Program-made: the position numbers and the translations under genes
Notes under the pieces: generated by a model
What the model was told of the DNA's origin: nothing
The model's input: only the letters and a program-made list of their open reading frames with translations
Database searches by the model: none
Origin: Anaeramoeba flamelloides
Taxonomy: Eukaryota > Metamonada > Anaeramoebidae
Length of the DNA stretch: 64,000 nt
Reading direction: 5' to 3'
Assembly (NCBI GenBank): GCA_027625915.1
Contig: JANTQA010000033.1
Span: forward strand, 1,240,001 to 1,304,000
Shown here: piece by piece, positions 23,016-33,928 of the stretch
Position numbering within the stretch: the first letter of the stretch is position 1
Layout of the letters: each line of letters starts with the position of its first letter

Positions 23016-23980
23016 GAAAATAATTTCAAACTGTTTTTGTTTTAAATTAATTTATTAAAGGTTTCTTTCTTTTAATTAATTTCGAAAAATTAATCTATTT
23101 TTTTTTTTTAGAAAGGACACACACATAAAAAAATGATCAATATTTTCTATAATTCCCTACTGTTTATATTTTCAACATAGAGGACAAAATTGATTTGATT
23201 TTTTTTCTATTAAATAATAATATCTCTTTAAGCAATTAGTAAATGCTCTAAATTTTAGGATGGTTTAACTTAAAGGATAACTTAAATATCTTTGGGTTTT
23301 AAATAAATAATTTTGCTATTTATTTTTTTTAAAACATAAACTATTTCTTTGAGAAAATTTAAGTAAATAATTTTTGATAACTACAGATAAGAAAGAGATT
23401 AGAACTCTTAAAAGTTTAAAATAGCATTGTAGTTGCTGGGGAAAGATTTTGAGAATTCCTTGTATTATTTAGCAAAGTTAGAAAATTTTCTGATCTTATT
23501 ATTTCCAATTCCATTTGGGTAAATAAGAAGCATTTTACCAATAATTTTGTCTTTAAATCTGATATTTAAAGTTATTTAACAGTACTTTGAAATTTTTATT
23601 TACGACGTTGTTTAATCGAAACACTGAGATTTGCAAATGTCTCAATTTAAAACCAATTGAACACATATTTTGGTCCAAGGAACCAAAATACTTGTTCAAT
23701 AAAAACTAAAAAAAAAGTGCTTGATAATTTGGGGAAAGTTTGGAAATTGAATAAAATCCATTTCTTTTATTAAAAACAATTTTTATATACAAAACATTGT
23801 TTTTTTCTCATTTCAAAAAAAAAACAATATCATTTAAAAAAAAACCAAAAAATTTATTAATTCTATCTTTTCTTCAAAAAAAGAGAGAATAGACCATTAA
23901 TAATCAAAGATTTTGAATGTTAAAAAAAAATAAATTATAAATTTATTGAAAAACAAAAATAAAAACATTTTTTTTTTACA

Positions 23981-24273
23981 ATGTCAATTCAAGAAATTTT
24001 AGAGGAAAGTTCAAAATCATTCATTGTTAAGAACACTAAAAACATGCAGATTTTTTAAGTTTGATCGTTTTCGAGAATTGGCTGACAAACGGAGATCAAA
24101 GGAGAAAATAGATCTCATTGAAAGGATGGACGATCTAGTTTGTCTCTGTAAAATTTAAACAAAGTTTTGTCTCCAATGATAAAAATATCAAATTTATCTT
24201 CAATATTTTCGCTAACTACATCGGAGAAGGAGATCCTTTAAAGAAAGGTTTTCAAAGTACCAATAAAATATAA
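23981..24273 (+). pseudogene. Small unrecognised coding remnant, about 95 codons
   Basis: An ATG after an AT-rich leader opens MSIQEILEESSKSFIVKN. Codon use then stays coding-like (GAC, CGG, CTC, ATC) in the segments KRRSKEKIDLIERMDD and FANYIGEGDPLKKGF and stops at 24271. The three segments are in different frames, with apparent shifts near 24055 (a T6 run) and near 24140. Either the gene is decayed, the assembly has indels, or very small introns are present. Charged helical N-terminal half, no signal peptide. I do not recognise the family. It lies 0.9 kb beyond the 3' end of seipin on the other strand. Confidence 0.4.
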
Positions 24274-24635
24274 CAAATTCGTTGTTTTGGTTTTATTTGT
24301 TTGTTTTATTGTTTTTCTTTCGTCGGGTTAGATCCGGGGTTGAAAAAATAAATAGCATCTCATCTTGTTTCATTTGTTCAACAATCACCTTTTTATAATT
24401 CTTCTTTTTGATTCTCCTTGCAGACTCAAAATAATGAGATTTTTCTGGTGCTAAGATTATATTAATCGTCGTTCTTCCAACTCATCAATACCATCTTATA
24501 TCACTTCGAGTAATCTCATTTTTTTCGTTCTTACAGGCCAAACTCAGATTATAGCAAGGAGATTATTTCCAAATCAAAACAATAAACACAGATATTTTAT
24601 TTATTGTGATATATTTTTGAGGACTTTTTCATCAA
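24274..24635. other. Unassigned stretch of higher GC
   Basis: Less AT-rich than its surroundings, with AG acceptor-like sites (TTGCAG at about 24420, CTTACAG at about 24536), but no frame on either strand stays open. Could be transcribed or decayed coding DNA. Confidence 0.3.
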
Positions 24636-24765
24636 GTACTATAGAGTGCCGCCAAGTTTCGTAGAGTACCGTGAAGTGCCTATTTTTTTTTTAAATTTAA
24701 GAAATGAACCGAAAATTAAATAAATTTACAGTTTATTTTTCAAATTAAAAAAAAACCTAACAGTT
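24636..24765. repeat. Modular palindrome family, copy 3
   Basis: Begins AGAGTGCCGCCAAGTTTCGT and contains GAAATGAACCGAAAATTAAA mirrored by TTACAGTTTATTTTTC, ending AAACCTAACAG. Confidence 0.65.
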
Positions 24766-25154
24766 AAAAGGGGGTAATTTTGTTGAATCACCTCTCTTCA
24801 ATAATAATAATAACATAAAAGAAAAAATTCTTTTTTTTATTTAATTCTTTGAATTTAATTTGTATGAAAAAGGAATTTAAATCAATGAATAATAAAGAAA
24901 AAGCATTAATAAAAGATTTAATTTTTATTTATATAAATCACAGAATAAAATATACTTAATTAGATTATCTGTATATATTTGTAATTTCAATTTATTTTTA
25001 TTTTTGAAAAAAAAAAAGTTAATTATTTATTTTTTTTTCCAATAATAGAAATCATAAAGATTTACTCATAAAAGAATATTTTTGATAACAACTTTTAAAA
25101 GATAGTAATTGTTGATATTAAACATGTTAAAATAAGAATATTTATTAGATATTC

Positions 25155-28100
25155 TTAAAAATGTTTATTAAGGGCATTTTTTAATTGGTTCCTAATAATA
25201 ATTAAAAATATAATATATCCAATGCATGCACAAGAAAATTGAAATACAAAAATACAAGAAATAATAATAATAAAAGAGGTATAAAACCAATAATATACAA
25301 AATACCTTAAACCTTTAAAATTTGCTTCTACTATTAATTTTGCTGAATAAATATCAATTTTTTTATTTGAAATTTTTAAAGTGATATCTGTTGTTGGCAT
25401 TTTCTATTGTATTAAACAAGAGATAATATAGATTGGTATAAAAATAGTAAATATAATCAAAAAAGATTCAAAACAAAAAATATTTTTGAATTCAATTTAT
25501 TTTTTAAAAATTTTAATAAAAAAAAAAAAAAAAGGATTAAAAATTAGAAAAAATAAAAAAAAGATACACTAAAGATTTTATGGAATTCCCGAATAAGTTA
25601 AGACTTTTTTAATTTTTGATCTTGTTGTATTTTTGAAAATTAATATTAAATAAAATTATTTTTTCGGTATTTTTAAAGCGAAAATTTATCTTTAGTAAAA
25701 TTGATGGTTTTTTTTTTTATCATCTCAATTTTGAGTTTTAAAAACATAGTTCAATTATTGAGGGAGTATTTCTAAAAAAAATTGTTCTTTACTTTTTGTG
25801 TCATTTCCCTTTTGGTAAATAAAATTTTGTTTTTAATTTTGAACATTATTTTTTGCTCTTTTTTATTTATCAGTTCAGTTTTGTGTTTTGAGATATCAGT
25901 AAAGGTTTAAAAATTGAAATATTTTTATGGGTTTAGAAAATATTATAAATTAAGATTTAATAGTCGATTTTTTTTTTGTATTTTTTTGTATTTTGCTTTT
26001 TGGTTTTTCAAAATTTAAAAGAATAGAGTAAACTCTTTGATTTTACTCAATTCTTTTAAATTATGGAAAACCTAAAGGCTGTTTTCTTGAGATTTACTTT
26101 TTTTTTGTGAAGTGTCCTAGGTTTTTTTTACTTTAGAAATAAAAAGAAAACTCGGCAAAAGTTAACGTAAGTTTTCTTGTGATTTTTTGTTTTTTTGATA
26201 AATTAAATAGATTTTACAAACAATAAACCTCAAAAAAACCACCATTAGGTTTTTTTTTTTTAATTTAAGATATATAAAGAAAATTTCTGAAATTTGGTTC
26301 CAATTAAACCGAAAAATAAAGTAATCCTAACAGAAGTTTTCTTTTTAATCCAAAATAATTTCGTAAAATCTAATGATTTTACAAATAAACAGAAAACTCA
26401 AGAAAAACTAATGGTGTTTTTTTTTAATTTCTAAAATTAAAAAAAAGATAATGGCAATTTTCCAGAATTAGAAAGAATTTAGTAAAATCAAGTATTTTAC
26501 TCAATTCTTTCAAATCCTGGAAAACCTAAGGACAGTGGATAGTTTTTAATTTGGTCATGCAAATGATAGTATTATTTTTATATTTATATTTTAATTAATT
26601 TTTTTCTTTTCTTTTTTTTATTTGATAAATTTTCTTTAATTAATCCTTTATCTAAATAAATAAATTAAAAAACTTTTGAATTTCCAGTATTATAGAAGTA
26701 AGTAAATTTTACCAATTTTGAGATGCCCCCAGTATAACCGAATTAAATAAAATCATACATAAATGTTTAAACAAAATATCGGGGGTGGTGTATATCCTAG
26801 AATAATATAATTATATACCCATTAAAAAATGGAAATCAAAAAATTAATTAATCGATCACAGAAAAAATAAAAAAAAATCATTTATTCCTTGATCTTATCT
26901 GTAATATTTGATACAATTACTAATACTTTACTTGGTTTTTTTGTTAATTCTGAAGGAAAAACTGTTATTCCAAATTTTTGAGAAACAAATTACTTTCTGT
27001 TTCTCAAGAATTTCGAAAATGAATTCTGAATTCCTATTTTTATTTAATTCATCTAATTCTAGTTTGGTTTTGTTTAAAAAAATATGGATATATTTTTTAA
27101 ATTCTTCTTCAGAAATAAAAATTTATCAAATGTATTTGTTTGATTGTAAAATCATTTATTTTCCATCAAATTGTAAAAATACAAAATAATTATGAATGTT
27201 GCTTGAACTTTTTCCCCAAGTTTTCTTTTCCTTTGAGTTGAATTTTTTTGTGGTTGTTTTTGGATTTTAGTAATTCAATTCCCTTTCTTATTTTAATCTT
27301 TGAAACAGTATTCTTTGTTTGATAAAAATATTTGAAAAAAAAAAATTTTCAAAACCAATTTATAAAAAAAAGATTTTCTTCAAAAAACAATAAATAGTAA
27401 TGAGGTAAGAAATTCCAAGGCAATGTCTTGTTTATTATGATTCAAGTTAAAAATATAAAGAAGAAACAATTAGTTTTCGAAAATATATTTTGGTGGATTA
27501 TTATTTTTTTCATTCATTGGTTTCAACACTTTTATTCGGAAAGGTCGATCTTTCTTGGTTGGTATTAAAAAAGAAAAGATTTGTTTAAAATACACATCTT
27601 CTCTGGTCTGTTTCATTGATTTACTCTTTGATTAATTCCCTACATCCGTCATAAGACACATTTTATCGATTCAAAATATAATTTAATAAAAACCCAAAAA
27701 TTTTCTCAAAAAAAATGTTCAAAAAATCTACAATTTAAAGATTCAACTCTGATTTGTCTTGGTTCTTTTTACAAATACTGTTCATTAAATAATACATGTA
27801 GACTTGGTAAACTTGTGTTACATCTTAAAATTCGTTGTTCTTTTTTCTAGAAGGCATACACATTAAAAGATCAACGAAACATAAAATAAACAATAAGTAT
27901 CAATATCATATTGCTTTCTTCAATCTCTGCCATTTAAAAAATGAAATTCGAAAAATAAAGGATCAAATTGGAAATTTTTTTTATCAAAAAATACCAGTTT
28001 ATTTCAGAAAAAATTGGTATTATAAAAAAAACCAAATTGCAAAAAATTACAAAATTAGGAAAAATTTCAAATCAAATTCAATTCCTAATTTAAGCCTTAG

Positions 28101-31089
28101 TGAAAAAAATCAATTGGTTTACTTTCAAAATTTATTTTAACTTTTTGATAATTTTGGATAGTCAATTAGTTGTTGTATTGGAACAAGAAGAAAAAAATAA
28201 AAGCATGCATTTTATATGAAGTACTGGTTTTATGCTCTGGGTACATGTATTTTTGGCCAGTGTCCTTTCTTAAAAGTCTTAAGAATTATAAGATTCCACT
28301 CAAATTTAGCTTTTCTTCTTTTCACAAATAGGTTAATTAATGATAATTTTACGACCTCAAAGCTTCAATATCGCATGTTACTCAAAAAAAATTCTTTTTT
28401 TCAGTATGGCTCTTGCAATTCAAATTTTAAATATGGGAAAATGTGCCTACTCCCTTAAAATCATTTGAATCATTAAATAATTATCTTTTTAATTTTTTTC
28501 AAACAAAAGAAGAGCATCAGGACAAAATAATTTACAACGGGTAAACCACTCCTTGAGTATAAAGGAAATACCTGGTAATGACGAGAGAATTGAAAATCTT
28601 TTTTCTTACTGGTATTTGAATAAAAAAAGTGAAAAAAATTTTACTTCATTCCCTTTCTTTTTTAACCAAGAAACTTATGATATTTTCAAAGAAATAAACT
28701 ATATTCCAAAATTTTGGACACAGTTTAAACAGTGGAAAGAACATCATTACTGCACTTTAAATTCAATTTGGAAAGAATTTTGATTTTACAAACTATTTCA
28801 TTTTTTGTATTTTTTTTTTTGTTTTCATTTCCTTTTTTCTAGTTACCTAATCTGTTTGGTTAGATCTGAAATTTTTTTTCGATGGCGATAGAAGGTTAGT
28901 GTTGAGTTTGTTAAATTGGAAAATCACATTCAATTGGTAGATGGTATCTTAACATTTGATCGATCAACAATTGTTGGTGAAATTATCAACAAATTTACCA
29001 ATACATTTTTTGTTCTGCTCGTTTAATTATTTTGGGACACACCTGTTTTTATTTTTGAGTTTTATATTTTTTTCGTTTATTTGGATTAAAATGATTACTT
29101 ATTAAAACATTGATACTGGGTAACTTAAATGTGGTTTTATATTAGGTTTGAAAAAAATACAATAAATTGGGTTTTTTTTTGCCTATTTTTGATTTTGGGT
29201 GTGTCCAAATTTTTGGAATGGGGTTTAGATTGTAATTTGTGTGAACTCTGTTTGTTTACTTGGTACTTTTTTATTCATCAATACTATAGCCGATCTAAAC
29301 CTACCTTGAAATTTTACAGATATAGAAATTGACTTTTTGTCTCTGTTAAATACAAAAAAAAAAATCTTCAGTATAGCTGATTTACAAAATTTTATCGGTT
29401 TGACATAGGTTTTTTTAAAATAATTTCTTATTTAAAAGACTGTGAAAAAAATCTTTTTGTTTATGAAATAAATTCAAAAATCCAAAATAAAGCTTCCGAA
29501 GATTATAGATCTAATTTAATAATTACTTTAAAATGGTCTTGCCTTTTGATTTTAAGGTGTTTAGAAATCAAGGATCCATCAAAAACCAGAAAAGTTTTCA
29601 AAATTATTGATCATTCAGAAGGTTTATATTAAAAAATTCAAATTTTAATATTTTCTTTATTAAAAATTTTTGTTCAATTCTAAAATTTCATGGTTTGTAC
29701 TCTTCCATCACATAACCATAAAATCCTGTCATAAAAAGTCAAGTATGATAGGGAAAATGAATTTTCTGTTTATCATATAATTTCACGGTTTGTAATAGGC
29801 TATCACATAACCATAAAATCCTGTCATAAAAAGTCAAGTGTGAGATAGAAAATGAATTTTCTGTTTATCATATATTTCACAGTAGGGTTGGAACGGCTGT
29901 ATTATTTGAATAATAAACGAGGAAAAATTTTCACTTCCTTTTCATATTTTTCATAATTCAAAATTCATTCCATTTTAGGATTCTAATTATACCCCAAAGT
30001 TTCCAATATATACATATATAAAAAGAACCAAACAAATAAATAGAGTTCATAAATCCCAATCTATTCCTTTGGTGATATCATATTTTGAAAAAGATAAATA
30101 TGGAAAATGAAAATGAAGTAAAATTTTTTTCCCATTTATTATTCAAATACAAGTATTGGTATATTTTGGGTGAACTTGGAAACCTAAACGAAACTCAAAT
30201 TTCAGAATTGAAAGAAGGCGATGAGCGGGAATTTTGTCCCATTTGTGTTTCAAATACCGGTTATAACTTTTTAAAAACCCATTTCGGAATTGTTGTTCTT
30301 TAAAGTGTTACCATAAAAAAGCCAAGAAAAATCTAAATGAATTAACCAAACAAAGAACCAAAAAAGAATCAAGGAAGATGGTTTACCTTTTTTTCTTGAA
30401 AATTCGATAACAAATCAACAGAAATGTGTTGACTTTCCTTCATTAACCCTGTGACAATTGGTATACCATATAGCACTGAGCGAACGGAGCGTATACCCTT
30501 TGATCGGTAAGTCAAGATCGTTGGGATTTTTGAAGTGGTTATCATTTTTTTCCCGTTCAAAAGCGATGTCTCTATCATCCATACCCCAGCATTACGATTG
30601 CGCGGAGAGTCTGGAACGATCAGTTCTAATGTAAAAGAGTATTGCACCCCACTTCGAAGAACTCTTTTTGAAGAGGATTTCTTTTTTGAATGCATAGAAT
30701 GTAGCAAATCGATTTGCGATACGGGCAAATCAAGATTTTCAGAGGCATAATCGAAATAGACTGGGTGCTCAAATTGCTGTGGTGGCACATACAAATAATA
30801 AAAGATCCCATAAGTGCATACTGAGGTGCATAGCAAAAAGCATGCAACTACCAGAAGAATAATCATGTTGCCAACAAAAAGTCCATACAATTTTAAAAAC
30901 TTTATCAAAAAGATCTTCACAGGTGATAAGGCTTTTTGTAATTCTTTTAAATTCTGTTCAGTTTAAATTGGGTTTTTTTGTGTTGTGGAGTTTTTATATT
31001 GGTTAGATTCAGTTTGGTTTGGTTGAAATTGAAGTTTAGTTACAAAAACAAAATTAAAAAACAATCACAGATTGTTTTTTGTTATTCAT
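25155..31089 (-). CDS. Seipin (lipid-droplet biogenesis), exons with a 5 kb intron
   Basis: ER membrane protein that organises lipid-droplet assembly. Confident exons: 30953-30387 and 25403-25155, joined in phase 0 across GTAAAC...CAATAG. N-terminal membrane segment (VGNMIILLVVACFLLCTSV), then the lumenal seipin core: PVYFDY, LRSGVQYSFTLELIVPDSP, NRNAGVWMIETSLL, ILTYRS and SQHISVDLLSNF. The second exon gives the hallmark IDIYSAKLIVEANFKGLRYF and a second membrane segment of about 35 residues, ending NALNKHF. No ATG precedes the first membrane segment in the 30953 exon. The best solution is a 21-base first exon, 31089-31069 (MNNKKQS), with a GTGATT donor and 115-base intron, giving 278 aa; this start is tentative. 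The alternative start at Met 30866 would cut into the membrane segment. The 4983-base intron is filled with repeats. Confidence 0.88.
26015..26530. repeat. Modular palindrome family, copy 4 (in seipin intron)
   Basis: Starts with a hairpin around AGAGTAAACTCTTTGATTTTACT and GGAAAACCTAAAG, runs through GTTTTCTTGAGATTT and CTAGGTTTTTTTTACTTTAG modules and ends with a second AATTCTTTCAAATCCTGGAA hairpin. Confidence 0.7.
26770..27130 (-). repeat. Dispersed repeat with possible minus-strand coding remnant
   Basis: Homologous to 41425-41775 in the same orientation: TATATACCCATTAAAAAA, TTGATCTTATCTGT, ATTTGATACAA, TTTAATTCATC and TTCTTCTTCAGAAAT. Read on the minus strand, the segment around 27000-27115 looks coding-like (SEEEFKKYIHIFLNKTKLEL), and the minus strand at 27187-27300 reads as a basic Lys-rich peptide. 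Probably a decayed element protein; family unknown. It lies inside seipin intron 2 but is not a seipin exon. Confidence 0.4.
27770..28210 (+). repeat. Dispersed repeat, second copy of 5215-5720
   Basis: Collinear with 5.2-5.7 kb. The open frame at 27835-28140 lies wholly inside the repeated sequence and starts at a non-ATG codon, so it is not called as a gene. Confidence 0.5.
28860..29040 (-). repeat. GATCGATC-core repeat, copy 3 (reversed)
   Basis: Reverse complement aligns with 13995-14200 over AATTTGTTGA, AATTGTTGATCGATCAAATG, AAGATACCATC and AACAAACTCAA. Ends in GGACACACC. Confidence 0.55.
29381..29633 (+). pseudogene. Coding-like remnant, unknown family
   Basis: About 83 codons stay open without an ATG, with protein-like composition (SYLKDCEKNLFVYEINSKI, EIKDPSKTRKVFKIIDHSE), ending in TAA at 29630. 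It lies in the seipin intron on the opposite strand, among repeats. Likely a remnant of a mobile-element or captured gene; no motif identifies it. Confidence 0.3.
29687..29878 (+). repeat. 95-bp tandem duplication
   Basis: Two units share CACATAACCATAAAATCCTG, TCATAAAAAGTCAAGT and AAAATGAATTTTCTGTTTAT, offset by 95 bases; a third unit starts (ATTTCAC) and breaks off. Confidence 0.85.
29898..30153. mobile_element. CTGGTATTTG-type MITE, diverged copy
   Basis: The right end AATGAAAATGAAGTAAAA...ATTATTCAAATACAAG matches the right arm of the intact copy at 54211-54381. The left end CTGTATTATTTGAATAATAA is a poorer match. The start of the open frame at 30085-30303 lies in this MITE. Confidence 0.5.
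30154..30303 (+). pseudogene. Coding-like remnant with CPIC zinc-finger-like motif
   Basis: Downstream of the MITE the frame reads SELKEGDEREFCPICVSNTG and a THFG element before a stop at 30303. CxxC plus a downstream His could be half a zinc finger, but there is no native start and the family is unknown. It lies within the seipin intron, plus strand. Confidence 0.25.
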
Positions 31090-31601
31090 TCGAATTGAGT
31101 GTGTAAAAGAAGGAATTAAAATGAAGAAGTTTAAAAATGGATCATACAATCTTTGAAATGAATGTTTTTAATTGTTGTACTTTGAACATAAATTCAAATT
31201 ATCGTTTTTTAAAAAAAAAAAAAAATGGAAAATATCTCAAAGAATTTGATTTGTTTTAATTTATCTCCTTTAAAAAATTCCTTTGGCCAGTTTTTTAATT
31301 TTGGAAATTTACAAACCCTTTTCGTTACAATTTACCCAAGGAAATTTTTTCTTTGAGGTTGAAGAAAACTGTTTGTAAAATAAATTATGTGGTGTCAAAA
31401 AATTGGCAAATATTTTTTTGAAAATCAATAAAACTTGAAGACCTTATCAGAAAAACATGATCATAGGTGTTAATATTTTTGAGTCATATAAGATTACATT
31501 CAAGAGACATTACTCATTTGGCGTTTTTTCAATCTTGGTTTCTTCATTTAGTTTCATAAAGATCTTTTGATTTATTTATTCAAAATCAAATTTTTTTTCT
31601 T

Positions 31602-31727
31602 AAGGTTTGCTGTCCATGTAATAGGAAAAAAGATTATATTTGTATACCTTGTAAATATGAATCTTTTTATATCTCAAAACTAATCATATACCAAAATGCC
31701 AAAAAATATTCTATGAAAAAAAATTGA
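31602..31727 (+). pseudogene. Cys-rich coding-like segment (CxxC...CxxC)
   Basis: After a CTTAAG acceptor-like site the frame reads VCCPCNRKKDYICIPCKYES and on to a TGA at 31727. Two CxxC pairs ten residues apart suggest a small zinc ribbon. No ATG. It may belong with the CPIC-containing remnant at 30154-30303, but the link is only a resemblance. Confidence 0.25.
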
Positions 31728-32024
31728 ATCGGAAAATAGTCAATTTTATCGAAAATTAATTTTGTGATTAGAAATTTATTCAAAGACTCAATCATAGTTT
31801 TATTATCTACAAGAGTGAATAAAGGTATTGGGTGTTATTTATTAATAATATTAATTTTATTAATATTTTTTATTATCCTTCAGAAAACCAGATTTTATGA
31901 AAAATTTCAGAGGTTGGGAGTTTCCTGATAAAATATTTCAAATCTTTGATGATAATCAAAATCTTTATATATTTTAAACAATTGACAAAAGACCCAAAAA
32001 TTTTTAAATATAAGTTTAGAAATT

Positions 32025-32360
32025 TGAGATGTGCCGTAGAGTACTTCGGTTTTCGTGATGTTTTCTGTTTTATTTGTTAAGTGTTCTAGGTTTTTTTTGA
32101 GGTTTTCTATTTTATCTGGAAAATCTATTGATTTTCCAGAGAAATAGAAAACTCAAAAAAACCTAACAAAAATCTATTGATTTTCTAAATAAACAGAAAA
32201 CTCAAGAAAACCTAACCGAGGTTTTTGTTAATTTTTGATAGAAAAAAATTTTTTTTAAAATTTTTTAAATATTTCATATATTAAAAAAAAGTAACGACAC
32301 TTTTCCAGAATCCAAAAGAATGGAGAAAAATCAACGAATTTACTCAATTCTTTTAATTCT
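32025..32360. repeat. Modular palindrome family, copy 5
   Basis: Head GTGCCGTAGAGTACTTCGG, then GTGTTCTAGGTTTTTTTTGA and GAGGTTTTCTATTTTATCTG. A GAAAATCTATTGATTTTC hairpin, AAAAAACCTAAC linkers and a terminal CCAGAATCCAAAAGAATGGA half-hairpin follow. Confidence 0.75.
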
Positions 32361-33733
32361 TGAAATAAGAATAGGAAATAAGAGGAATTGTAAAATCCTC
32401 ACTTAAATTACAATTAAAAATGGTTTCTGGTTCTTTTTCGTTGGTTGATTGTTCAAAATTAAAAAAAATTTCCTTTTTTAATTTTTTTATTTTTGATTAT
32501 TCAAAAAAAATTTTTTTTGAGTAATGTTTTAGTAAACATGTGAAAATAGAACTAAGTTCGGTGAAGTTATATTCTTCATTAAAATGGAAAAAAAAAATTA
32601 AAAAAAAACAAATAATGGTTTTTATTTTACTTATTTTAATTTACAGAATAAATGAATTTAAATTTTCTAAATTATGTTTCTATCTGAAAATTGATAAATA
32701 TGTGTCCATGTTTAAATCTTAATTCGAGTTGAAAAAAGTTTCTTTTAGTTTTAAAATCTTCTAATTTTATTTTTGTTTTTTAAATTATAAAGCTTTATAT
32801 GTTTTGTTTCCTTTTTGTAAAAATAATTATAAAAACAATATTGTTCCCAAGATTTCAGAAATAATTTGTCAAAAGAAGATATTCTTTAATTATTGTTTTT
32901 TTAGCAATTACACCTCACGATTAAGAAAAAAAAAATGAAAATTCCAAGTTAGACAAAATTTTTCCTTTAATTATTATTTCGCCATTGTAAACAGAGTTTA
33001 ACCACAATACTATCAACATCCATGTTCTGAAAAATATTGAGGTTGTTGTATTTATTGTTACTTGTAGTATTACGATTTTTAAGGGTCTAGCCACAACATA
33101 ACACATAAAGGAATTGGAAAAAATGATAATTTATTGAAAATTATATTGGTACTCTTAAGTTCTTGATTATCTAAAAACTTTTTTTAAAAAAAAATCTAAA
33201 AGTTTAATTTTGCTAATATCTAATTAAAATTTCAAAAATACTATTATTAAAAAAATAATAAATTTTGAGTAATATATTTCAATTTTTTTATAAAGATTAT
33301 TATTTTTGATGTATAATATTATAATCACTTCATTTTGGATTTATATAATATTTTGTTATTATTTGGATATAATTTTATTGGACAAATATTTTTCAAATAT
33401 AAATATTCAGGAAATCTTTAAAAAAAATTATAGAATGATGTTTTTTTTTTCAAAATTATATTTTCAAAAAGAATATTTCAAGTTTTATTGGTCTTTAGTA
33501 TTTAAATTTTTATTTAATAGTTTCATATCTTATAAAAAAATAAAGTTCATTTCATATGGTAATATTATTAAATAAATTATTTGTTAATTGGATTTTTTTT
33601 TTTTACCTTTCTTGAAATTTTTTCGTAACTTATTTATTTTTCATAAAATAATAATTCAATTTATATTTGTATTTTAAAAAATTACCTAGTATATTTTATG
33701 GTTAATTCCTCTGGATACTCATAAATGTTAATA

Positions 33734-33928
33734 CAGTCAGTTTCACTTTTAAGATACAAACTTTCAACGAAATTTAAGGCACAAAAAAAATCTCAAATTA
33801 AGGCACAAAATTCAAATTCTAGTAAAATAAATTGTAAAAAAAAAATTCCAAATTTTGTGCCTTAATTTGAGATTTTTTTGTGCCTTAAATTTCGTTGAAA
33901 GTTTGTGCATTAAAAGTGAAACTGACTG
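33734..33928. mobile_element. Foldback MITE with CAGTCAGTTTCAC ends
   Basis: 195 bp flanked by TA on both sides. Left CAGTCAGTTTCACTTTTAAG and right CTTAATTTGAGA...GTGAAACTGACTG are inverted copies over about 80 bp, including AACGAAATTTAAGGCACAAA. CAGT ends and TA duplication fit Tc1/mariner. The arms are the best preserved in the window, so it is probably the youngest element here. Confidence 0.9.

Noticed and set aside
27835-28140. 101-codon plus-strand open frame
   Set aside because: Lies inside a dispersed repeat with a second copy at 5215-5720 that has no such frame; it starts at a non-ATG codon and is rich in AT-driven residues.
28553-28783. 76-codon plus-strand open frame
   Set aside because: Its start matches repeat sequence near 8136 and the middle contains the CTGGTATTTG MITE end (28609), so most of it is element DNA.
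30085-30153. ATG-led start of the 30085-30303 frame
   Set aside because: This part is the right arm of a CTGGTATTTG MITE; only the downstream part may be an old coding remnant.
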